Shown piece after piece: positions 58,986-64,000 of a stretch of 64,000 nt of DNA; the first letter of the stretch is position 1, and each line of letters begins with the position of its first letter. The position numbers and the translations under genes are program-made. A model generated the notes under the pieces. It saw only the letters and a program-made list of their open reading frames with translations, made no database searches and had not been told where the DNA came from. This DNA is from Dehalococcoidia bacterium (GTDB lineage: Bacteria; Chloroflexota; Dehalococcoidia; Tepidiformales; Tepidiformaceae). The stretch covers positions 124,001 through 188,000 of the forward strand of contig JADZEI010000021.1 in the NCBI GenBank assembly GCA_020850615.1, written 5' to 3'.

Positions 58986-59180
58986 CTACTCGAGCTCGGG
59001 ATTCGGAAGCGTGATCGCCTCGCGGCCCCGGTACGTCCCGCAGATCGGGCAGGCGTGGTGCGCCAGGCGCGGGCTCTTGCACCGCGGACAGTCGATGACG
59101 TGCGGCATCTTGATGGCCAGGTGACTGCGGCGCTTCCCCTGGCGCGATTTGGGGTACTTCCGCTTCGGCAGCGGGGGCAT
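58986..59180 (-). CDS. rpmF: Ribosomal protein bL32
   Basis: 64 residues. MPPLPKRKYPKSRQGKRRSH and a zinc-type C-x2-C (CPRC) and C-x2-C (CPIC) pair, as in Cys-containing L32 forms. ATG follows AAGGAGA with 7-nt spacing. Placed at the head of the fatty-acid genes and downstream of DUF177, a widely conserved order. Confidence 0.96.
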   Translation of the reverse strand: MPPLPKRKYPKSRQGKRRSHLAIKMPHVIDCPRCKSPRLAHHACPICGTYRGREAITLPNPELE

Positions 59181-59370
59181 AGCGGGTCTCCTTCAGGTCG
59201 TTACCCATCCGAACGTCTCAGTGCCGCGACGGGCGCCCATTCGGCCGGCCCGGTCGCAACTGCAGCGAGCGAAGCTCCGGCGGCCGGGAGGCAACACGGA
59301 GCGGGCCGCAGGGCGCGGCCGTCTCGCTATATTGCCGGACAGGCGGGCTAGTGTCGATTGCGCCGGCGCC

Positions 59371-59871
59371 TCAGCCGGTTTCGCCCAGCTTCAGCCCGGC
59401 CAGCGCCGCCCAGCGCGAATCGAGCGGCGCGCGGTCGCAGGCGCAGATCCCGAGGCTGAGATCCTGCCCGCATTCGGAGCAGATCCCCGGGCAGTCCTCG
59501 CGGCAAAGCGGCTGCATCTCGGTCGCCATCTCGGTGTACTGCCGCACCGCCTCGGTGATGTCGATCATGTGGTTCAGGTCGATGCGGAAGGCCTCGGGGT
59601 CGTCGGGTTCGGCCAGGCGCTGGCCGGTCACCGGGTCGAGCTGCTGGGCGAAGATCTCCTCGAAGCGGATGTGCTCGGGCGTCGCGATCGGTGCCAGGCA
59701 GCGGCTGCAGGTGGTGTCGATGAGGACATCGGCGTCGCAGCGCACGAGCACGCCGCTGGGCACGCGGATCATCTCGACCGTGCCGCGGTGGACCGGGGCC
59801 TCGGGTTCGAGCACGGGGTGGCGGGACGAACCGACCGGTTCGCGGAGCAGTTGAGAAACGTTGAACAACAT
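59371..59871 (-). CDS. DUF177 (YceD-like) protein
   Basis: 166 residues. N-terminal beta-rich part with C-x2-C (TTCSRCLAPI), and a C-terminal Cys cluster (CREDCPGICSECG, then CAC). DUF177 proteins precede rpmF in most bacteria and are linked to 23S rRNA metabolism. ATG 59871 after GAGG with 8-nt spacing. A 190-nt gap separates it from rpmF. TATACT on the minus strand at 59902-59907 is a possible -10. Confidence 0.9.
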   Translation of the reverse strand: MLFNVSQLLREPVGSSRHPVLEPEAPVHRGTVEMIRVPSGVLVRCDADVLIDTTCSRCLAPIATPEHIRFEEIFAQQLDPVTGQRLAEPDDPEAFRIDLNHMIDITEAVRQYTEMATEMQPLCREDCPGICSECGQDLSLGICACDRAPLDSRWAALAGLKLGETG

Positions 59872-60059
59872 GAGGGGGACCTCGGCAAAGGAGGTACGTC
59901 CAGTATAGCGAATCGCGAGGCCCGGGCCGGTGAGCGGCGATGTCGGTGCCATAACGGGTAGCCGGAGCGTAACGATTCGTGAACCTGTGGGCCGGGGCGG
60001 CGCCGGGCCGTTTACGGGCCGATCGCCGGGGGCGTAGCCTTAGCGCTACGGTTAGCCCA

Positions 60060-60761
60060 ATGAGCACAGTACTCGAACTCCTCACCCTCCAGGGCCTCGA
60101 CGACGAAGCCGCCGCGCTGCGGGCCGCGCTATCGGATGTCGAACGGCGCATCGCCGGCGACGAAGAGCTGATGAACGCCCGCCGCGCCTTCGCCGAGGCC
60201 GACGACCGGGTGAACGAGGTGCGCCGGCGGCAGCGCCGGCTCGAAGACGAGATCGAGACGCTGAGCGACAAGATCGCGCGCGAGGAGAAGCGGCTCTACG
60301 ACGGCTCCGTGAAGAACCCGAAGGAGCTGAGCTCGCTCCAGCACGAAGTCGAGTCGCTCAAGGCGCACCGCAGCCCCTTCGAGGACGAGCTCATCGGCGT
60401 GCTCGACGAGTTCGAGCGCGAGGAGCGGGCACGCAAGGAGGCCGCCCGCACGATGGCCCAGCTCGAAGCGCTGCGCGAAGCCCACCTCGTCGACCTGCGG
60501 AGGGAGGGGCGCCGCCTGAACGACGCGATCCTCAAATCCGACACGCGGCGCGAAATCCAGAAGGCGAAGATCCCGCCGCGGCCGCTCGCCGCCTACGAGG
60601 ACCTCCGCCGCCGCAAGGGAGGCATGGCGATCGCGAAGATCTCGGCGGGGTCGTGCCTGGGCTGCCGGGTGAGCGTCCCCGACGCGATCCGGCGGCGGGC
60701 GCTGTCGTCCAACGAGCTCGCGCAGTGCCCCAACTGCGAACGCATCCTCTCCCTGGGCTGA
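60060..60761 (+). CDS. Zinc-ribbon coiled-coil protein (CT398/DUF164-like)
   Basis: 233 residues. A long antiparallel coiled coil (about residues 10-175) followed by a C4 zinc ribbon (C-x2-C in SCLGCRV and CPNC near the end). Homologues (CdsZ/CT398 group) have been linked to flagellar, secretion or transcription functions, but no general role is settled. GTAGC and GCTAC arms lie just upstream (60035-60050). It ends 4 nt before the recombinase-like gene; the two appear cotranscribed, which is unusual for a recombinase. Confidence 0.85.
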   Translation: MSTVLELLTLQGLDDEAAALRAALSDVERRIAGDEELMNARRAFAEADDRVNEVRRRQRRLEDEIETLSDKIAREEKRLYDGSVKNPKELSSLQHEVESLKAHRSPFEDELIGVLDEFEREERARKEAARTMAQLEALREAHLVDLRREGRRLNDAILKSDTRREIQKAKIPPRPLAAYEDLRRRKGGMAIAKISAGSCLGCRVSVPDAIRRRALSSNELAQCPNCERILSLG

Positions 60762-60765
60762 GCGC

Positions 60766-62187
60766 GTGAAGGCCGTCGGGTACTTCGTCGAAGGAGCGAA
60801 GCGGAACGGGCACAAGCGCGGCATCGGCGACCAGAACCGCGCCTTCCTCGATTTCTGCAGCCGGCAGGGCTACGAAGTGGCCGGCACCTTCCTCGATACG
60901 GCCGACCCCGAAGCGCCCGGCAGCGGCTTCCGCCAGATGCTCTCGTTCCTGCAGCGCGCCGACCGGGGCTTCACCGTGGTGGCGGTCGATTCGCTCGGCG
61001 TGCTCGGCGCGGACCTCGGCGAGGCCGCGATGAAGCTGCTCACGATCGAGACCTCGGGCGTCACCGTCGTATCGGTCCACACGGCGAAGGAGCTGGCGAA
61101 GGAGCTCGTCGAGACCTGGGCCGAGCGCGGCGACGAAACGCCCGTGAGCGAGCGGGTGCGCGCGGCGATGCGGCGCAAGGCGGTGAAGGGCGAGGTCCTC
61201 GGGCGGCCGCCCTATGGCTACCACGTCGGGCCCCGGCGCCGGCTCGAGCTCGTGCCGGACGAGGCGGTGGTCGTGCGCTACATCTTCCGGCTCTACCTCC
61301 AGGAAGGGCTCGGCATTCGGAAGATCGCGGGCAAGCTGAACGAGGAGGGGATCCTCACCCGGCGCGGCGGCCGCTGGAGCATGGTCAGCGTGCGCGACCT
61401 GCTCCGGAACCGCGTCTACCTCGGCACGTACACGCGCTTCGGAGTGAAGATCCCCGGTAGTCACGCACCGCTGGTCTCGCAGGAGGACTTCCGCCAGGTG
61501 CAGGAGCGGCTCCAATCGCGCTCGGGCGAGGTGCGCGAACGGACGGTGACGCCCTTCCTGCTCTCGGGGCTGCTCTACTGCGCCCGCTGCGGCAACCGCA
61601 TGATCGGCGTGAGCCGCCGCCAGAAGTGGAAGACGCGCGACGGCGAGGAGCACTCCTCCTCGTACCGGTACTACCAGTGCGAAAGCCGCACGAACCAGAG
61701 CTCCTGCGGCTACAACACCCAGCGCGCCCAAGAGATCGAGGCGCGCGTGCGGGCGATGGTCGCCGAGGTCGAGGATTCGCCGCAGGTGCGCCGGGTACGC
61801 CGCGCGGGCAACGTCGATTCCTACGTACTCGACCTCATCGCCGAGGTCGACCGGATCGAAGCGCGCATGCGGAAGACGCGGCGCCAGCTCGAAGAGATCG
61901 TGGCCGATACGGCGCACGGCCACCTGAGCCTCGAACGGATGCGCGCGCTCGGGAGCGAGCTGGCCAAAGAGCAGCAGGACCAGGCCGGGGAGCTCGCCGC
62001 CGCGAAGGCCCGCCTCGCCGCGCACCAGTCGGAGTCTGAACGGCACCGCCACCTGGACGACCTGCGCGCGCGCCTGACCACGAGCTGGGACGAGATGCCG
62101 TTCGCGGAGCTCCAGCGGGCCCTGCGCGAAGTCGTGGACCGGGTGGACGTGGACGGCGACGAGAGCCGGCTCTTCCTGCGGCCGTAG
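60766..62187 (+). CDS. Large serine recombinase homologue lacking the catalytic serine
   Basis: 473 residues. The N-terminal resolvase fold reads AVGYFVEGAKRNG where active enzymes have a YxRVS motif, so the catalytic Ser is Gly (residue 10) and the preceding Arg is Val. The DRLSR loop also reads DSLGVLG. The recombinase domain (GRPPYGYHVGPRRRLEL, IAGKLNEEGILTRRGGRWS), zinc ribbon (CARCGNRM and a later C..C) and C-terminal coiled coil are intact. It should still bind DNA but not recombine it. GTG 60766 follows the previous stop by 4 nt. No att sites, insertion boundary or compositional change is seen; it may be domesticated. Confidence 0.88.
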   Translation: MKAVGYFVEGAKRNGHKRGIGDQNRAFLDFCSRQGYEVAGTFLDTADPEAPGSGFRQMLSFLQRADRGFTVVAVDSLGVLGADLGEAAMKLLTIETSGVTVVSVHTAKELAKELVETWAERGDETPVSERVRAAMRRKAVKGEVLGRPPYGYHVGPRRRLELVPDEAVVVRYIFRLYLQEGLGIRKIAGKLNEEGILTRRGGRWSMVSVRDLLRNRVYLGTYTRFGVKIPGSHAPLVSQEDFRQVQERLQSRSGEVRERTVTPFLLSGLLYCARCGNRMIGVSRRQKWKTRDGEEHSSSYRYYQCESRTNQSSCGYNTQRAQEIEARVRAMVAEVEDSPQVRRVRRAGNVDSYVLDLIAEVDRIEARMRKTRRQLEEIVADTAHGHLSLERMRALGSELAKEQQDQAGELAAAKARLAAHQSESERHRHLDDLRARLTTSWDEMPFAELQRALREVVDRVDVDGDESRLFLRP

Positions 62188-62206
62188 TCCCGCCGGGAAC
62201 GGCGAA

Positions 62207-62226
62207 GCGCCGGGTTGCCCCGGCGC
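62207..62226. terminator. Hairpin between convergent genes
   Basis: GCGCCGGG, loop TTGC, CCCGGCGC: perfect 8-bp stem between the recombinase-like and globin-sensor genes. No T-run on either side. Confidence 0.4.
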
Positions 62227-62253
62227 CTCGGTGGATGATCCCTGGTGCGGCGG

Positions 62254-63912
62254 TCAGGCCGCCTGGTTGAGCGCGCCCTTTTCCGGCACGAACGTCTCGC
62301 CCTTCGAGTTGTGGGCGATGTGGCCGAAGCGGCCGATGAAGCCGCTCAGCTCCGACGTGCTCGACGCGAGCGACTGCGACTGGCGGGCCGCCTCGCTAAT
62401 CTGGGTCGACACTTCCTCGGCGCTGGCGGAAACCTGCTCGCTGGCGGCTGCCGCCTCCTCGGCGATGGCGCTGGCGTCGGCCACGGCAGAGACCACGCGC
62501 TGGCTGGCAGCGCTCATGTCGGTCGCCAGGTGGGCCGACCGCTCGGCGAGGGAGGCGAGCTCCGTGAGGAGCGAGCCCATCTCGGCGGCGGCGCCTTCGA
62601 CGCTCGCGGACGCCTGCTTGATGGCGCTGATCTCGGTGTTCACCTGGCCCGCGCTCTCGACGATGCGGCCGAGGGCATCGCCGGCCGTCGCGGCACGTTC
62701 GCTGCCGGTTTCGACATCGGCGAGGCTGCGCTCCATGGCCTTGACGGCGCGCTCGGTGCCCCGCTGCACGCCGCTGATCAGGTCCGAGATCTCCTTCGTG
62801 GCGAGCGCGGTCCGCTCGGCGAGCGAGCGCACGTTTTCGGCGACGACGGCGAAGCCGCGGCCCTGCTCACCAGCACGGGCAGCCTCGATCGCGGCGTTGA
62901 GCGCCAGCAGGTTGGTCTGGGCGGCGATGTCCTGGATGACCTGGACGATCGCACCGATCTGGGAGCCCTGCTTGCCGAGCTCCTCGATCTCGCCGGCCGA
63001 CTCGGTCACGGTGCGGCGGATGATGTCCATCGCCTCGACCGTCTGCTGTACGGCGACGGTGCCTTCCTCGGCAGCGTGCAGCGAACCTTCGCCGCGCGTC
63101 ACGGCGGAGTTCGACGCTTCGGCCACGAGGGCGAGCGCGTCTTCGACCTGGGCGGTCGCGGCGACAGCCTGCTGGATGCTCGCGACCTGGCTGGCCGCCC
63201 CGGCTTCGATGTCGGACGCGGAGGTGCTGAGCTCCTGCATGTCGGCGTTCATGCTGATAAGGGCGGAGGTCTGGGAGGTCGCGCCGCGGGCGATCTCGTC
63301 GACCGCGTTCGCGATTTCGCGCGCGGCCGTGTCGACGTGGCCCACGCGGACCCCGAGCTCCTTCAGCGGCCCGCCGAGGTTGTCGTGGATGTCGACGAGC
63401 TGTTCGAGCACGCCCTCGCTGATGAACGTCTCGACCGCGAGCGTCATGTCGAGGACGAAGACCTTCTGGAAGGCGATGATCGTGTTGATCAGCCTGTCAC
63501 CCTTGAGCTTCTTCGCCAGCAGCGGGAAGACGATGCTCGCGTAGATCGAGTAGTTGCCGACGTTCCAGCGCGGTTCGACGTTGAGCTTGGCGTGGACCAG
63601 GCCCACCTTCAGACGCTGCTCGAAGTACTCCTCGTCGAAGCGGCCATCGAGGATGCGGAGGAAGTACTTCTTCTGGGCGACCTCCATGACGGCCCGGCTC
63701 GAGCCGACGCTGGTGATCTTCTGGTTCCATTCGGCGAACGAGGACGAGTGGTCGTAGAAGCGCTTGACGATGTCGTCCACGTGCGGGCGGAGGATCGGCG
63801 CCGCCGCGCGGATGAGCTCCGCGTCCGCTTCGGTGACGGCAATCCAGCGCAGGCGAAGCGACTGGTCGGCGGGGGTGACATGAAGGCGTTGCGTCAGGGT
63901 CTGGACGGCCAT
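62254..63912 (-). CDS. Globin-coupled methyl-accepting chemotaxis sensor (HemAT-like)
   Basis: 552 residues, no membrane helix. Residues 1 to about 180 form a protoglobin/sensor-globin domain with a proximal His at H107 ([20 protein letters not shown]), the usual R/K-x-G-x2-H pattern. The C-terminal part is an MCP coiled coil with the hairpin tip [25 protein letters not shown]. It would sense O2 or another gas via heme and signal to CheA in the cytoplasm. No che genes are in the window. The C-terminus ends KGALNQAA without a CheR-binding pentapeptide. The upstream region continues to the window edge without another gene. Confidence 0.93.
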   Translation of the reverse strand: MAVQTLTQRLHVTPADQSLRLRWIAVTEADAELIRAAAPILRPHVDDIVKRFYDHSSSFAEWNQKITSVGSSRAVMEVAQKKYFLRILDGRFDEEYFEQRLKVGLVHAKLNVEPRWNVGNYSIYASIVFPLLAKKLKGDRLINTIIAFQKVFVLDMTLAVETFISEGVLEQLVDIHDNLGGPLKELGVRVGHVDTAAREIANAVDEIARGATSQTSALISMNADMQELSTSASDIEAGAASQVASIQQAVAATAQVEDALALVAEASNSAVTRGEGSLHAAEEGTVAVQQTVEAMDIIRRTVTESAGEIEELGKQGSQIGAIVQVIQDIAAQTNLLALNAAIEAARAGEQGRGFAVVAENVRSLAERTALATKEISDLISGVQRGTERAVKAMERSLADVETGSERAATAGDALGRIVESAGQVNTEISAIKQASASVEGAAAEMGSLLTELASLAERSAHLATDMSAASQRVVSAVADASAIAEEAAAASEQVSASAEEVSTQISEAARQSQSLASSTSELSGFIGRFGHIAHNSKGETFVPEKGALNQAA

Positions 63913-64000
63913 GTGCGGGCGGTATTCCTTTGATGTAAGTTGCGGCGGATGCCCCTGCCCCGCAGGGTCATAGTCGGCGGCCGGGCGGGCGGCTAGTATC

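Noticed and set aside
60766-62187. Active integrase of a prophage or integrative element
   Set aside because: Catalytic Ser and Arg are replaced, and no att-like repeats, phage genes or tRNA target were found nearby.
1-64000. tRNA or rRNA genes
   Set aside because: Intergenic regions were read for cloverleaf-like or rRNA-like sequence; none was recognised, though a covariance search would be decisive.

Overview
The window is a high-GC bacterial chromosome segment with short intergenic gaps, many 4-nt start/stop overlaps and frequent GTG/TTG starts. The gene set fits a Chloroflexota-like organism: a fused AccDA carboxyltransferase, RNase J, a family-4 uracil-DNA glycosylase, TatBC, Tat-exported lipoprotein solute-binding proteins with poly-Asp linkers, and SCP-x-type thiolases. 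The phylum is an inference; no rRNA or tRNA gene was seen.

Layout. 1-2.2 kb: tail of an acyl-CoA carboxylase carboxyltransferase, a small heat-shock protein and a cyclic-2,3-diphosphoglycerate-synthetase-like P-loop protein. 2.6-38.3 kb: a large catabolic region. It holds three peptide-type ABC importer sets (2.6-6.2, 14.1-17.8 and 19.0-24.7 kb; only the last carries ATPases). Two parallel modules of thiolase, CoA-transferase and HMG-CoA-synthase-like/zinc-ribbon genes lie at 7.7-14.1 and 24.7-29.0 kb. Around them are an acyl-CoA dehydrogenase, two SDRs, a TetR regulator, two alpha/beta hydrolases, a luciferase-like monooxygenase, a long HAPMO-type Baeyer-Villiger monooxygenase, an EthD protein, an enoyl-CoA hydratase and a VOC protein. 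Read together, these could oxidise a ketone or cyclic substrate to an ester or lactone, hydrolyse it, activate the acid with CoA, beta-oxidise it and cleave it by thiolysis or retro-aldol chemistry. The substrate is unknown. Several enzymes are paralogues with substituted catalytic residues: a thiolase lacking Cys/His/His, an SDR lacking Ser/Tyr, and two HMGCS-like proteins lacking Cys. A shared promoter-embedded motif near the TetR gene and several operons suggests one regulon.

38.4-46.5 kb: mixed accessory region. It has a two-TM coiled-coil protein, a RIO-type kinase preceded by a 19-codon ORF and a terminator (attenuator-like), an MFS exporter, a zinc-finger/LysM membrane protein and a gluzincin peptidase. 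It also has a Phd-like antitoxin plus four-helix-bundle gene pair embedded in heptanucleotide tandem repeats.

46.5-59.9 kb: a long minus-strand housekeeping block: DUF177, rpmF, fabD, fabG, nusB, acpP, tatB, tatC, tauE-like, udg, RNase J, ftsK, accDA, tauE-like. It joins fatty-acid synthesis, Tat export, RNA decay and chromosome segregation.

60.0-64.0 kb: a zinc-ribbon coiled-coil protein, a large serine recombinase that lacks its catalytic serine, and a soluble globin-coupled chemotaxis sensor.
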